The position numbers and the translations under genes are program-made. Shown piece after piece: positions 1 to 8,739 of a DNA stretch of 64,000 nucleotides; position 1 is the stretch's first letter, and each line of letters begins with the position of its first letter. The notes beneath the pieces are model-generated. The model was not told the DNA's origin, searched no databases, and was given only the letters and a program-made list of their open reading frames with translations. Source of the DNA: an uncultured Deferribacterales bacterium (GTDB lineage Bacteria; Chrysiogenota; Deferribacteres; Deferribacterales; Mucispirillaceae); assembly GCA_947853665.1 (NCBI GenBank), contig CANTXF010000017.1, forward strand, positions 121,510-185,509, written 5' to 3'.

Positions 1-2
1 GC

Positions 3-1208
3 GGTTATCTGGAAACCGCCGCAGAAATAGTCTCCCGCGTGCGCCGCGAGGGGGACGCGGCCCTTTTCGAGCTTACCGCCCGGTTCGACGGCTTCCGCGC
101 GGACGCGTCAAACGTTCGCGTTACGGAAAAGGAGTTCGACGAAGCGTTAGCCGCCGTGCCGCGGGAGCTTACCGAAGCCATGGAAAAAGCCAGGGAAAAC
201 ATACTTGCTTTCCATGAAAAGCAGCTTGAAAAGACCTGGCTGTCAGAAGGGCCCGGCGGTGTCATACTGGGGCAGAAAATAACGCCGATAGAAAAGGCGG
301 GCGTATATGTGCCGGGGGGCAAGGCCGCGTATTTTTCCAGCGTGATGATGAACGTTCTGCCAGCCGTGGCGGCCGGCGTTCCCGATATAACCATGTGTAC
401 CCCCGCTTCGGGCGGCGGCGTTAATCCCGCCCTGCTGGCGGCAGCAAAAATCTGCGGGGTAACGAGGGCGTTTAAAATAGGCGGCGCCCAGGCGGTGGCG
501 GCTATGGCCTACGGTACTGAAAGCGTGCCGAAGGTTGATAAGATAACCGGCCCGGGAAATATTTACGTTGCCATGGCGAAAAAGCTGGTTTTTGGAAGCG
601 TGGATATAGATATGATAGCCGGGCCCAGCGAGATTTTAGTTATTGCGGACGGCTCCGCGGACCCCGCCTGCGTGGCCGCCGATATGCTTGCCCAGTGCGA
701 GCACGACGAGCTTGCTTCCGCCGTGTGCCTTACGCCGGATAAGAATCTGGCGGAAAAAATCGAGGCGGAGGTGAAAAAACAGCTTGCCGTTCTGCCCAAA
801 AAGGCGATAGCGGAAGTATCGGCGGATAAATTCTCCGCCATAGTCGTCGTTAGCGATCTTGAGGAAGCCTGCTCTATCGCAAACGATATAGCCCCGGAGC
901 ATCTTGAGCTTTACGTGGCTTCACCGATGGAATACATGATGAAGATAAAAAACGCCGGGGCCGTGTTTCTGGGGGGCAGTTCGCCGGAAGCCGTAGGCGA
1001 TTATTTCGCCGGGCCCAACCATGTGCTTCCCACCGGCGGCACCGCCAGGTTTTTCTCTCCCCTGGGGGCTTACGATTTTATAAAAAGGTCCAGCATAATA
1101 TACTATTCGCCGGAGGGGCTGCGCAGAGACGCCGGATATGTGAGGACAATGGCTTCGGCGGAAAACCTCGCAGGTCACGCGGAATCGGTAAACGTGCGGA
1201 TAAAATAA
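3..1208 (+). CDS. hisD: Histidinol dehydrogenase, 5' truncated by window edge
   Basis: HisD oxidises L-histidinol to L-histidine in two NAD-dependent steps using a bound zinc; it is cytosolic. The frame is open from base 3, so the first codons lie outside the window: about 401 residues are seen against a usual length near 430. Recognisable family segments are GDAALFELTARFDG near the start, AGPSEILVIAD in the middle, the IAPEHLELYV segment carrying the catalytic Glu-His pair, and GPNHVLPTGGTARF near the C-terminus. The GTG at 39 is an internal codon and not a real start. No other his gene is visible, so operon context upstream cannot be judged. The gene ends 82 bases before the next one, with a promoter in the gap. 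Confidence 0.95.
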   Translation, partial: GYLETAAEIVSRVRREGDAALFELTARFDGFRADASNVRVTEKEFDEALAAVPRELTEAMEKARENILAFHEKQLEKTWLSEGPGGVILGQKITPIEKAGVYVPGGKAAYFSSVMMNVLPAVAAGVPDITMCTPASGGGVNPALLAAAKICGVTRAFKIGGAQAVAAMAYGTESVPKVDKITGPGNIYVAMAKKLVFGSVDIDMIAGPSEILVIADGSADPACVAADMLAQCEHDELASAVCLTPDKNLAEKIEAEVKKQLAVLPKKAIAEVSADKFSAIVVVSDLEEACSIANDIAPEHLELYVASPMEYMMKIKNAGAVFLGGSSPEAVGDYFAGPNHVLPTGGTARFFSPLGAYDFIKRSSIIYYSPEGLRRDAGYVRTMASAENLAGHAESVNVRIK

Positions 1209-1247
1209 TGGACACGGGCGATTTTTCGGGATAAGCTCTGAAATGTA

Positions 1248-1276
1248 TTGACTTAATCGGGAACATTCATTATATT
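1248..1276 (+). promoter_or_regulatory. Sigma-70-type promoter for the yceD-rpmF-plsX operon
   Basis: TTGACT (1248-1253), a 17-base spacer and TATATT (1271-1276) form a near-consensus promoter. The expected transcription start, about 1283, is only some 8 bases before the ATG at 1291, and the AAGG at 1279-1282 would fall at or outside the mRNA 5' end. The first gene may therefore be read from a nearly leaderless transcript, or transcription starts elsewhere. Confidence 0.6.
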
Positions 1277-1290
1277 TCAAGGCTTGAATT

Positions 1291-1803
1291 ATGAAAATAT
1301 TCTACGAGCAGATAAAAGAAGAAGGCCTGGCTCTTGAAACGTCCTTTTCTTTCGCGGAGGGAGGGGACAGATTCGACCGGGTTTACTTCAAAGGCCGTAT
1401 AGACAAAGCGGGGGAAGTTTATGCCCTTTCGGGCGTTATGGAGGCGGAGTTCTCCTGCCCCTGCGACAGATGCCTGGAACCTGTCCGCATGGATTTCAGC
1501 GAGCGGGTGGAGCAGGCAGTTTCTCCCATAGGTTCTTACCCCGAACCGGACGGCGAGGGGGAAGAGGGGTTGACCGACGAGGAAGCCGGTATGTACGTCA
1601 CTCCGGCGGACCATTTCGACCTGGACGAATTTTTAAGAGAGGAGGCCCTTCTCCTTATCCCGGCAAAACGCCTGTGCCGGGAGGACTGCAAAGGCATTTG
1701 CGAAGGATGCGGGGCCATGCTTAATAAAGAAAGCTGCCGCTGCGGCGGAAGGACCGATTTCAGGTGGTCGGCCCTTAAAAAGCTCAAAGATAATCAGGAG
1801 TAA
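1291..1803 (+). CDS. yceD: YceD/DUF177 family protein (23S rRNA accumulation)
   Basis: 170 residues. This family sits next to rpmF in most bacteria and in E. coli promotes accumulation of 23S rRNA and 50S subunits; that role is transferred here by family and context. The N-terminus has the usual MKI..IKEEGL pattern. Two cysteine clusters, CPCDRC near residue 52 and CREDCKGICEGCG near 130-143 followed by CRCG, look like a metal-binding site. The last pair flanks DUF177's typical C-terminal motif. It is followed after 3 bases by rpmF, so the two are co-transcribed and probably translationally coupled. Confidence 0.85.
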   Translation: MKIFYEQIKEEGLALETSFSFAEGGDRFDRVYFKGRIDKAGEVYALSGVMEAEFSCPCDRCLEPVRMDFSERVEQAVSPIGSYPEPDGEGEEGLTDEEAGMYVTPADHFDLDEFLREEALLLIPAKRLCREDCKGICEGCGAMLNKESCRCGGRTDFRWSALKKLKDNQE

Positions 1804-1806
1804 GAA

Positions 1807-1989
1807 ATGCCTAATCCGAAACACAAGACTACCAAAAGCAAAGTGGGGATGAGAAGGTCCCATCATCATACTTCTCCTCTTCAGGCCGTCAAGTGCGACA
1901 AATGCGGCGAGCTCAAGCAGGCTCACACCGTATGCCCCGCCTGCGGCTCCTATAAAGGCGAGCAGGTCGTCGCTAAGAAAGAAGTATAG
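1807..1989 (+). CDS. rpmF: 50S ribosomal protein L32
   Basis: 60 residues, the normal size for L32, a structural protein of the large ribosomal subunit. The sequence opens MPNPKHKTTKSKVGMRRSHH, a typical L32 start. It retains the zinc-ribbon pairs CDKCG (residues 36-40) and CPACG (49-53), so this is the C+ zinc-binding form. It lies between yceD and plsX, the classic arrangement linking ribosome assembly with lipid synthesis. Confidence 0.97.
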   Translation: MPNPKHKTTKSKVGMRRSHHHTSPLQAVKCDKCGELKQAHTVCPACGSYKGEQVVAKKEV

Positions 1990-2002
1990 CCCCGGTTAGC
2001 TT

Positions 2003-3040
2003 ATGATCGTATCAGTCGACGCCATGGGCGGTGATTTCGCCCCGGAACAGGTTGTAAAGGGCGCGTTGAAGGCCGTTGAGGATTATCCCGATACGGAGGT
2101 CGTCCTTGTGGGCGACAGAAGCAGGATACAGGAAGAGCTTGCAAAGTGTTCGCCTGGCAGCCATCCCCGGATAAGCGTATTTCACGCCGAGCAGGTGGTC
2201 GAAATGGACGACCACCCGTCCGAAATCGTGAGGGGCAAGCGCAAGTCTTCCATGCACGAGGGGCTTAAGCTCGTAAAAGAGGGTAAGGCGGACGCTTTTT
2301 TCAGCGCGGGAAATTCCGGGGCCGTAATGGCCGTCGCCATGGTTACCCTTGGGCTTCTCGAAGGCGTTTCCCGCCCGGCCATAGGCACTATACTGCCATG
2401 CGCCTCCCCCCGCGGCTATTTTTTTATGCTGGACGTGGGGGCAAACGTTGACTGCAAGCCGGAGCATCTGCTCACTTTCGCCATAATGGGCTCCGCTTAC
2501 GCGCGGAAAGTCCTCAAAATAGCCGACCCTACCGTGGGCCTTCTCAATAACGGGGAGGAGGAAGGCAAGGGCGACATCCTTACTAAAGCCGTATACCCCA
2601 TACTTAAAGACTGCGATCCGGTGCATTTCGTAGGCAACGTGGAAGGCAAGGCCCTTTTCAAGGGCGAGGCGGACGTGGTGGTGTGCGACGGTTTCGTAGG
2701 CAATATCGCCCTTAAAGTAAGCGAATCTGTTTCTAATTTTCTTTTTAAAACCCTTAAAGCGGAGCTTATGAGTTCGTTCAGGTCAAAACTGGGTGCTTTA
2801 ATATCCAAAGGGGCCTTTATGAACGTAAGACGGCGGGGAGACAGCTCCCAGTACGGCGGCGCTCCTCTTCTCGGCGTTAAGGGCGTGTGCGTCATAGGCC
2901 ACGGCTCGTCCGACTATGTGGCGGTGGCAAACGGAATAAGGGTTGCGAGAGAAGCGGTCATCAACAGAATGAACGAAGCCATTACAGACGACGTTAAAAA
3001 CGCTTTAACCAACATTATCAACTCTAAATATTTTCTTTAG
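2003..3040 (+). CDS. plsX: Phosphate acyltransferase PlsX
   Basis: 345 residues, full length. PlsX converts acyl-ACP and phosphate to acyl-phosphate, the donor used by PlsY in the first step of phospholipid synthesis; it is a peripheral membrane enzyme. The N-terminus IVSVDAMGGDFAPEQVVKGA is diagnostic. Further family blocks are SAGNSGAVMA near residue 100, LDVGANVDCKPEHL near 143 and VCDGFVGNIALK near 225. The ATG is 13 bases after rpmF. In most genomes fabH follows; here fabD follows after a 98-base AT-rich gap. Confidence 0.97.
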   Translation: MIVSVDAMGGDFAPEQVVKGALKAVEDYPDTEVVLVGDRSRIQEELAKCSPGSHPRISVFHAEQVVEMDDHPSEIVRGKRKSSMHEGLKLVKEGKADAFFSAGNSGAVMAVAMVTLGLLEGVSRPAIGTILPCASPRGYFFMLDVGANVDCKPEHLLTFAIMGSAYARKVLKIADPTVGLLNNGEEEGKGDILTKAVYPILKDCDPVHFVGNVEGKALFKGEADVVVCDGFVGNIALKVSESVSNFLFKTLKAELMSSFRSKLGALISKGAFMNVRRRGDSSQYGGAPLLGVKGVCVIGHGSSDYVAVANGIRVAREAVINRMNEAITDDVKNALTNIINSKYFL

Positions 3041-3138
3041 GCTGTTTTACTTTTATTTTTATTTTATTGTTGTTTTAAAGGTTTTAATGTTTTAAAGGCT
3101 TCGCCGCTTTACCCGCATATACATAACGGAGGATAAAG

Positions 3139-4053
3139 ATGGCAGCAGCAGTGGTTTTTCCCGGCCAGGGCTCTCAGTTTGTGGGCATGGGCAGGGATTT
3201 TTACGACAAATTCGACAGGGCGAGGGCTTTTTTTGACAGAGCCGACGCCTGTCTCGGTTACTCTCTTTCAAAAATAATGTTCGAAGGCCCGGAGGAAGAG
3301 CTCCGCCTTACTCAGAACACTCAGCCTGCGCTTCTCACCATGAGCGCCGCGGTGTGGGATACTATTTCCGATAAAGTCTCCCCGGCTTTTTTCGCCGGCC
3401 ATTCTCTGGGGGAATATTCCGCCGTATACGCGGCGGGAGGGCTTTCCTTTGAGGACGCGGTAAAAGCCGTTCACAACAGAGGAAAATTCATGCAGAGCGC
3501 GGTTCCCGTAGGCGTAGGCGCTATGGCCGCGGTTCTTGGCATGGCGGACGCGGACGTTGTGAAAGCCTGCGAGGAATTTTCCTCGGAAGGCGCAGTGGTG
3601 GAGCCCGCCAATTTTAACTGCGCGGGCCAGATTGTCGTGGCGGGTCACGCGTCCGTTTTTCCGGAGTTTTCGGAGCTTCTGAAATCCAGAGGGGCAAAAA
3701 GGGTCGTTATGCTTCCCGTGTCGGCTCCTTTCCATTGTTCCCTTATGCGCCCTGCCAAGGAGAAAATGGCCGAATATCTGGAAAACGCGGCTTTTTCCGA
3801 CCTTAAAACCCCTGTATTCAACAATATAGACGCGGAGAAGGAAACTTCCGCAGCCGAAGTGAAGGACGCCCTTATCCGTCAGGTGGCTGGAGCCGTCAGG
3901 TGGACCGACGCGGTTAAAAACATGATAGCCGCCGGAGTGGACACCTTTATCGAGGCAGGCCCCGGCTCCGTCCTTACCGGCCTTATCAAAAAAATCGACA
4001 GGAACGTTGCCTGCATAAATATTTCAAGTGTTGACGACTTGAGCAAACTGTAA
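3139..4053 (+). CDS. fabD: Malonyl-CoA:ACP transacylase
   Basis: 304 residues. FabD loads malonyl groups onto ACP for fatty-acid elongation. FPGQGSQFVGMG is at the N-terminus, the nucleophile elbow GHSLGEY with the catalytic Ser is near residue 90, and the active-site His lies in the PVSAPFHCSLM block near 200. GGAGG lies 8 bases before the ATG. The preceding gap (3041-3138) is AT-rich, with no open frame and no convincing terminator, so transcription probably continues from plsX. Confidence 0.97.
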   Translation: MAAAVVFPGQGSQFVGMGRDFYDKFDRARAFFDRADACLGYSLSKIMFEGPEEELRLTQNTQPALLTMSAAVWDTISDKVSPAFFAGHSLGEYSAVYAAGGLSFEDAVKAVHNRGKFMQSAVPVGVGAMAAVLGMADADVVKACEEFSSEGAVVEPANFNCAGQIVVAGHASVFPEFSELLKSRGAKRVVMLPVSAPFHCSLMRPAKEKMAEYLENAAFSDLKTPVFNNIDAEKETSAAEVKDALIRQVAGAVRWTDAVKNMIAAGVDTFIEAGPGSVLTGLIKKIDRNVACINISSVDDLSKL

Positions 4054-4072
4054 TATTTAAGGAAAGAATATC

Positions 4073-4816
4073 ATGCTTAAAGATAAAATAGCGATAGTGA
4101 CGGGCGCCTCAAGAGGCATAGGAAAGGCCATCGCCATAGAGCTGGCCGGAGCTGGCGCGCGCGTAGCCGTAAATTATTCCAGAAGCGGCGCGGAAGCGGA
4201 GGAAGTCGTTTCCCTCATAGAAAAGGGGGGAGGAACGGCTTTTGCCGTTAAAGCCGCCGTCAATTCGGCGGACGAGGCTGCCGCCATGTTCGCCGCCGTG
4301 GAAGAAAGGTTCGGCTCCAGCGCCGATATACTTGTAAATAACGCCGGCATAACTAAAGACAACCTTATAATACGCATGAAGGACGAGGAGTGGGACTCCG
4401 TTATTGACGTAAACCTTAAAGGCGTTTTTCTCTGCACCAGGCTTGCGGCCAAGGGCATGATGAAAAAGCGCTACGGCAAAATAATAAATATTTCCAGCAT
4501 CGTGGGTTTCAGTGGAAATGCCGGTCAGTTTAACTACTGCGCGGCGAAAGCTGGGATAATAGGCATGACAAAATCCGCCGCGCTGGAGCTGGCGGGAAAG
4601 GGCGTGCGCGTAAACGCCGTGGCTCCCGGCCTGATAGATACGGATATGACGGCCGTTCTGCCGGAAAACGTTAAAAAGGCAATGATAGATAAAATACCGC
4701 TGAAATACGCGGGCAACGTTTCCGACGTAGCCAAAGCTGTCCTTTATCTGGCTTCCGCCGATTCCGACTATATGACGGGGCAGACGCTCCATGTGAACGG
4801 CGGTTTTTATATGTGA
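4073..4816 (+). CDS. fabG: 3-oxoacyl-ACP reductase
   Basis: 247 residues, a classical short-chain dehydrogenase. It reduces 3-oxoacyl-ACP with NADPH in the elongation cycle. The nucleotide-binding [12 protein letters not shown] is at residues 11-22, NNAG near 90, and the catalytic Ser (INISSIVG) and YxxxK (YCAAK) near 140-160. The C-terminus [14 protein letters not shown] is typical for FabG. It is 19 bases after fabD and 70 bases before acpP. Confidence 0.96.
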   Translation: MLKDKIAIVTGASRGIGKAIAIELAGAGARVAVNYSRSGAEAEEVVSLIEKGGGTAFAVKAAVNSADEAAAMFAAVEERFGSSADILVNNAGITKDNLIIRMKDEEWDSVIDVNLKGVFLCTRLAAKGMMKKRYGKIINISSIVGFSGNAGQFNYCAAKAGIIGMTKSAALELAGKGVRVNAVAPGLIDTDMTAVLPENVKKAMIDKIPLKYAGNVSDVAKAVLYLASADSDYMTGQTLHVNGGFYM

Positions 4817-4886
4817 CGAAACGGCCTTGCGCCGGTTTGGTTTTTATACTTAAGCTTTCCGAAAAAATGGCAAGGAGGACATTGAT

Positions 4887-5120
4887 ATGTCAGAAGTTGA
4901 AGCAAAAGTTAAAAAGATTATCGCAGAGCAGCTTAACGTGGATGAAGCGGACGTTAAACCGGAAGCGTCTTTTATAGACGACCTGGGCGCGGACTCCCTC
5001 GATACCGTTCAGCTTATCATGGCTTTTGAAGAAGAATTCGGCGTGGAAATACCTGACGAGGAATCCGTAAACATCAAAACCGTGGGCGACGCTCTCAAAT
5101 TCATCGAGTCCAAGGCTTAA
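4887..5120 (+). CDS. acpP: Acyl carrier protein
   Basis: 77 acidic residues. The carrier is modified with 4'-phosphopantetheine on the Ser of the [10 protein letters not shown] motif (Ser38) and shuttles growing acyl chains between the Fab enzymes. A strong AAGGAGG precedes the ATG, consistent with high expression. It is followed by a 226-base untranslated stretch with hairpins before fabF, so acpP may have a separately processed, abundant transcript. Confidence 0.98.
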   Translation: MSEVEAKVKKIIAEQLNVDEADVKPEASFIDDLGADSLDTVQLIMAFEEEFGVEIPDEESVNIKTVGDALKFIESKA

Positions 5121-5300
5121 AAGCGGTTCGGACAAAAAACGTCGGGAGCCGGGATATTTTTTTCCGGGGAGGGGGAGCGTTCCGCGCCTGTCAGAGCGGT
5201 TAAAAAACGGTTCGCTCCCCGGCGAAAGCGGGTATTTCTTTACTTTCGCCGCCTGACGGTTAAGTGTAGTAAAAAAAGTCCGCTGGGCTTTTACTGTCTC

Positions 5301-5327
5301 GGGGCCGGAACAGTTCCGGCCCCTTTT
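5301..5327 (+). terminator. Perfect hairpin with T-run between acpP and fabF
   Basis: GGGGCCGGAAC (5301-5311) and GTTCCGGCCCC (5313-5323) are perfect inverted repeats separated by one base and followed by TTTT. This has the form of an intrinsic terminator. It ends only about 11 bases before the fabF ribosome-binding site, and no promoter is evident between the two. It could therefore act as an attenuator or partial terminator that lowers fabF-rnc expression relative to acpP. A second 8-bp pairing (GGGGAGCG 5172-5179 with CGCTCCCC 5213-5220) lies upstream in the same gap. Confidence 0.7.
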
Positions 5328-5346
5328 GACGATTACCGGAGGAAAC

Positions 5347-6585
5347 GTGAGAAACAGAGTAGTTGTGACCGGCATGGGCGTTGTAAGCCCGCTGGGTAAT
5401 ACATTAAAAGATAACTGGGCCAATCTGCTCGCCGGCAAAAGCGGCGCCGGCTATATTACCAAATTCGACGCGTCCGCTTTTCCCGTCCGGATAGACGCGG
5501 AAGTTAAAAATTTCGACCCGGCCGACTATGTGGATAAAAAAGAAGTAAAAAAGTTCGATAATTTTGTTTTTCTGGCCGTGGCGGCCGCCTCGGAAGCCAT
5601 GGAACAGGCCGGGCTCGACAGCTCCAAATACGACCACTCCAGGGCGGGCTGTATAATAGGAGCGGGTATCGGCGGTTTTAAAACCATAGAGGACACTCAG
5701 GAAGCCTATCTTAAGGGCGGCTATAAAAAAGTTTCGCCGTTTTTCATACCAAGCGCCATAATAAATATGGCAAGCGGCGTTATATCGATACGTTACAGCC
5801 TTAAAGGGCCAAACGTCAGCATTGTTACGGCCTGCGCCACCGGCACCCACTCCATCGGGGACGCGGCGCGCATGATAGAGCGGGGCGATGCGGACGTTAT
5901 GGTGGCAGGGGGCGCCGAATCCGCCATTACCCCCCTTGCCGTCGGCGGGTTTGCCAATATGCGCGCTCTTTCCAGGCGCAACGACGACCCTGCTGCGGCC
6001 AGCAGACCCTTCGACAAGGACAGGGACGGCTTCCTCATAGGGGAAGGCGGCGGCGTGATGGTTCTTGAGAGCCTCGACCACGCCCTTAAAAGAGGCGCTA
6101 AAATATACGCGGAGCTTGCCGGATACGGAATGTCCAGCGACGCTTACCACATAACCATGCCCTCAGCCGACGGAGACGGAGCGAAAAGATGTATGGCTAT
6201 GGCCGTGAGGGATGCGGGCATTACCCCCGATAAAGTGGACTATATAAACGCCCACGGCACCTCCACCCCTCCCAACGACGTTATAGAGACCAGGGCCATA
6301 AAAGAGCTTTTCGGCGATCATGCGGGAAAACTTAAAATAAGCTCCACCAAATCCATGACGGGCCACCTTCTCGGAGCTGCAGGAGCGGTTGAAGGCATAT
6401 ATACGGTAATGGCTATAAACGAGGGAATTATACCCCCCACCATAAACCTGGCGAACCCGGACCCTGAATGCGATCTGGACTATGTGCCCAACAAGCCCGT
6501 AAAGCACGATGTGGTTTACGGCCTTTCCAACTCTTTCGGCTTCGGCGGCACGAACGCTTCCCTTCTTTTCAAGAAGTATGAATAA
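5347..6585 (+). CDS. fabF: 3-oxoacyl-ACP synthase II
   Basis: 412 residues when started at the GTG at 5347, which has GGAGG 5 bases upstream and gives the normal FabF N-terminus [18 protein letters not shown] start at 5326 would lie inside the hairpin and is rejected. FabF condenses malonyl-ACP with longer acyl-ACPs. The catalytic Cys is in TACATGTHS near residue 165, and the two His are in [11 protein letters not shown] and [12 protein letters not shown]. The end overlaps the rnc start by 8 bases. With fabH missing from this cluster, FabF is the only condensing enzyme in the window. Confidence 0.96.
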   Translation: MRNRVVVTGMGVVSPLGNTLKDNWANLLAGKSGAGYITKFDASAFPVRIDAEVKNFDPADYVDKKEVKKFDNFVFLAVAAASEAMEQAGLDSSKYDHSRAGCIIGAGIGGFKTIEDTQEAYLKGGYKKVSPFFIPSAIINMASGVISIRYSLKGPNVSIVTACATGTHSIGDAARMIERGDADVMVAGGAESAITPLAVGGFANMRALSRRNDDPAAASRPFDKDRDGFLIGEGGGVMVLESLDHALKRGAKIYAELAGYGMSSDAYHITMPSADGDGAKRCMAMAVRDAGITPDKVDYINAHGTSTPPNDVIETRAIKELFGDHAGKLKISSTKSMTGHLLGAAGAVEGIYTVMAINEGIIPPTINLANPDPECDLDYVPNKPVKHDVVYGLSNSFGFGGTNASLLFKKYE

Positions 6586-7282
6586 TGACCGCCGTTTACA
6601 AAAAGCCGTAAACGTCGAAAAAAGCATATCTTACGTATTTAAAAATAAGAGCCTCCTTATGGAGGCTCTTACTCACAGCTCTTTTTCCCATGAAAACAAT
6701 CTCAATTACGATTACGAACGCCTGGAGTTCCTTGGCGACGCGGTGCTTGAGCTTATAGCGTCGGAATATATCCTCAATAATTACAGGGACATGGACGAAG
6801 GCGCCATGTCGAGGCTGCGCTCTTACGTGGTAAACGAGAAGTTTTTAAGCGGTATAGCCAGAAGGCTGAATATAGGCGGCAATATATTTTTAGGCAAGGG
6901 CGAAGCCGCTTCTTCCGGACGGGATACGGATTCCATACTGGCAGATATTTTTGAAGCCGTTACTGCGGCCGTCTATATGGACGGCGGCTACTCCAAGGCG
7001 AGGGATATGGCCGTGCCTCTCTTGAAGGACGGCATAGAGGAAGCCGCCGCCGGTTCGGTTTTCCTGGACGAAAAAGGAGAGGTTCAGAAGCTGAGCCAGA
7101 AAAATTACGGAGCGCTGCCAGTATACAGCGTTATCGGCGAAACCGGGCCAGATCACCATAAAACCTTTACCGTTAGGCTGGAAATAGGGGGCGCAGTGTC
7201 CGTCACGGGCAGGGGACGCTCCAAAAAGCTGGCGGAAAAAGACGCTGCTGCGGCCGCTTTGCGCGCTATCAGGGAGAAATAG
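6578..7282 (+). CDS. rnc: Ribonuclease III
   Basis: 234 residues from the ATG at 6578, which overlaps the fabF stop region. RNase III cleaves double-stranded RNA during rRNA processing. The catalytic signature [14 protein letters not shown] is near residue 45, and a second acidic site ([15 protein letters not shown]) is near 125. The C-terminal dsRNA-binding domain has the GxGxSKKxAExDAAxxAL pattern at about 205-230. The RNase fold and dsRBD are both complete. The gene is one base from the following GTG start. Confidence 0.95.
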   Translation: MNNDRRLQKAVNVEKSISYVFKNKSLLMEALTHSSFSHENNLNYDYERLEFLGDAVLELIASEYILNNYRDMDEGAMSRLRSYVVNEKFLSGIARRLNIGGNIFLGKGEAASSGRDTDSILADIFEAVTAAVYMDGGYSKARDMAVPLLKDGIEEAAAGSVFLDEKGEVQKLSQKNYGALPVYSVIGETGPDHHKTFTVRLEIGGAVSVTGRGRSKKLAEKDAAAAALRAIREK

Positions 7283-7283
7283 G

Positions 7284-8291
7284 GTGGCCGGTATTCTGCC
7301 TGTTTTTTTCCCTTTCGCCGCCTGCGGAAACAGGTGCGTTTTTTGCGATCAACGGGCGATTACCCGCACCGCGGAGCGCGAGGACGTATTATCCTCCGCC
7401 GCATGTCAGATAGAAAAGTGGAAAGGCTTTGCCCCCCATTGGGAGGAGCTGGCCTTTTACGGAGGTAATTTCGGAGCCCTGCCGCCCGGCGTGAGAAAAG
7501 AGCTTTACGGCCTTGCGGAAGCGTACGGCATAAAGGGCGTGCGTTTTTCAACCAGACCTGACACAATAACCGACGACCTTATATCGGAAATAAAAAATTC
7601 CCGCGTAACCTTTGTGGAGCTGGGCGTTCAGAGCCTGGACGACAGGGTTCTGGCCCTTAACGGCAGGCCCTACGGCGGTAAAGACGTTTTTCGCGCGGTA
7701 GAGAGGGTTCTTTCCGCCGTGCCCTGCGGAGTGCAGCTTATGACGGGAATGTACGCTCAGAGGGCGTATTCTTCCGTGGACGACGCCAAAGCTCTTGCTA
7801 AAACCGGGATATCCGCCGCAAGGATATACCCGACGCTGGTATTAAGGGACACGGAGCTTTTTTCGCTTATGGAACGGGGCCTTTACCGGCCTTTAGACCT
7901 TGCCGGGGCGCTGCTTTCGGCCGCCGGTATGTATACGGTTTTTAAATCGGAGGATATACAGGTCATACGCATGGGGCTTCCGGAGGACGCCGCCGAGGAC
8001 GGCCACGTGGCCGCCGGCCCGCGTCACAAGGCTTTCGGAGACCTTGTGAAAACCCTTGTAGTCCTTCTTTATTTCCGCTGCGGGGGCAGATGCAGGTTTT
8101 TCGGCTATAAGGGGATGGTAAGGCGTCTTTTTAAAGACGCTTTCCCGTCGGATGAAAGTTCCGGCGGCGTGGGCTTCGGCCATATATGCCGCCGTGTAAG
8201 GAGATATTTTCTTGAGGATAGTCAGCGGTTTCTTGAAGGCGAAGCGGCTTATTTTGCCGAAAGACTCGTCCGTGAGGCCTACTACCGATAA
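7284..8291 (+). CDS. Radical SAM protein, Elp3-like catalytic part
   Basis: 335 residues from a GTG start one base after rnc. The CGNRCVFC motif (Cys14, Cys18, Cys21) is the CX3CX2C site for a [4Fe-4S] cluster that cleaves S-adenosylmethionine. The following EELAFYGGNFG and VELGVQSLDD segments fit the radical SAM barrel of the Elp3/oxygen-independent coproporphyrinogen group. The protein stops short of a GNAT acetyltransferase domain, so tRNA wobble-uridine modification by the full Elp3 mechanism is not expected. Similar short Elp3-like proteins lie downstream of rnc in other bacteria, but the substrate is unknown to me. Its last 80 bases overlap rsmD in another frame. Confidence 0.75.
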   Translation: MAGILPVFFPFAACGNRCVFCDQRAITRTAEREDVLSSAACQIEKWKGFAPHWEELAFYGGNFGALPPGVRKELYGLAEAYGIKGVRFSTRPDTITDDLISEIKNSRVTFVELGVQSLDDRVLALNGRPYGGKDVFRAVERVLSAVPCGVQLMTGMYAQRAYSSVDDAKALAKTGISAARIYPTLVLRDTELFSLMERGLYRPLDLAGALLSAAGMYTVFKSEDIQVIRMGLPEDAAEDGHVAAGPRHKAFGDLVKTLVVLLYFRCGGRCRFFGYKGMVRRLFKDAFPSDESSGGVGFGHICRRVRRYFLEDSQRFLEGEAAYFAERLVREAYYR

Positions 8292-8739
8292 ACTCCGTTC
8301 CGCCGTGTTTTCAATTTTGGGGGACAGAGTGGCGGAAGCGGCGGTGCTGGACGGCTTTGCCGGCAGCGGCGCCCTTGGTATCGAAGCCGTAAGCCGGGGA
8401 GCGTCGTTTGTTTTTTTCACGGATACTAATACGGATGGGGTTAGGCGAAACGCAGCCATGCTGCCCGAAGGCTCTTTCGGGATAAAGAAAGGCAATTTCC
8501 TCTCCGGAGGGTTTAAAGGGGGGCCTTTCGATATTATTTTCATAGACCCGCCTTACGGCCTTATAGGCTCGGAAAAAATACTCTCCGTAATATCGGAGGA
8601 AGGCGCCCTTGCGGAAGGCGGCGTTATAGTGTATGAAGAGTTTTATAAAACCCGCTTCGAGGGCTTTTCCCGTTTTTATACGGCAGATGAGCGCCGCTAC
8701 GGGGACACGGTCATAAGATTTCTGGAGCAAAAACCATGA
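8212..8739 (+). CDS. rsmD: 16S rRNA m2G966 methyltransferase
   Basis: 175 residues from a TTG at 8212, chosen because it has AAGGAG (8198-8203) upstream and restores the family N-terminus RIVSGFLKAKRL. RsmD methylates N2 of G966 in 16S rRNA using SAM. Seen are VRPTTDKLRSAVFSIL, the SAM-binding DGFAGSGALGIEA near 45, and the catalytic FIDPPYGL near 120. It overlaps the radical SAM gene by 80 bases and coaD by 4. The rsmD-coaD pair is widespread. Confidence 0.93.
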   Translation: MRIVSGFLKAKRLILPKDSSVRPTTDKLRSAVFSILGDRVAEAAVLDGFAGSGALGIEAVSRGASFVFFTDTNTDGVRRNAAMLPEGSFGIKKGNFLSGGFKGGPFDIIFIDPPYGLIGSEKILSVISEEGALAEGGVIVYEEFYKTRFEGFSRFYTADERRYGDTVIRFLEQKP

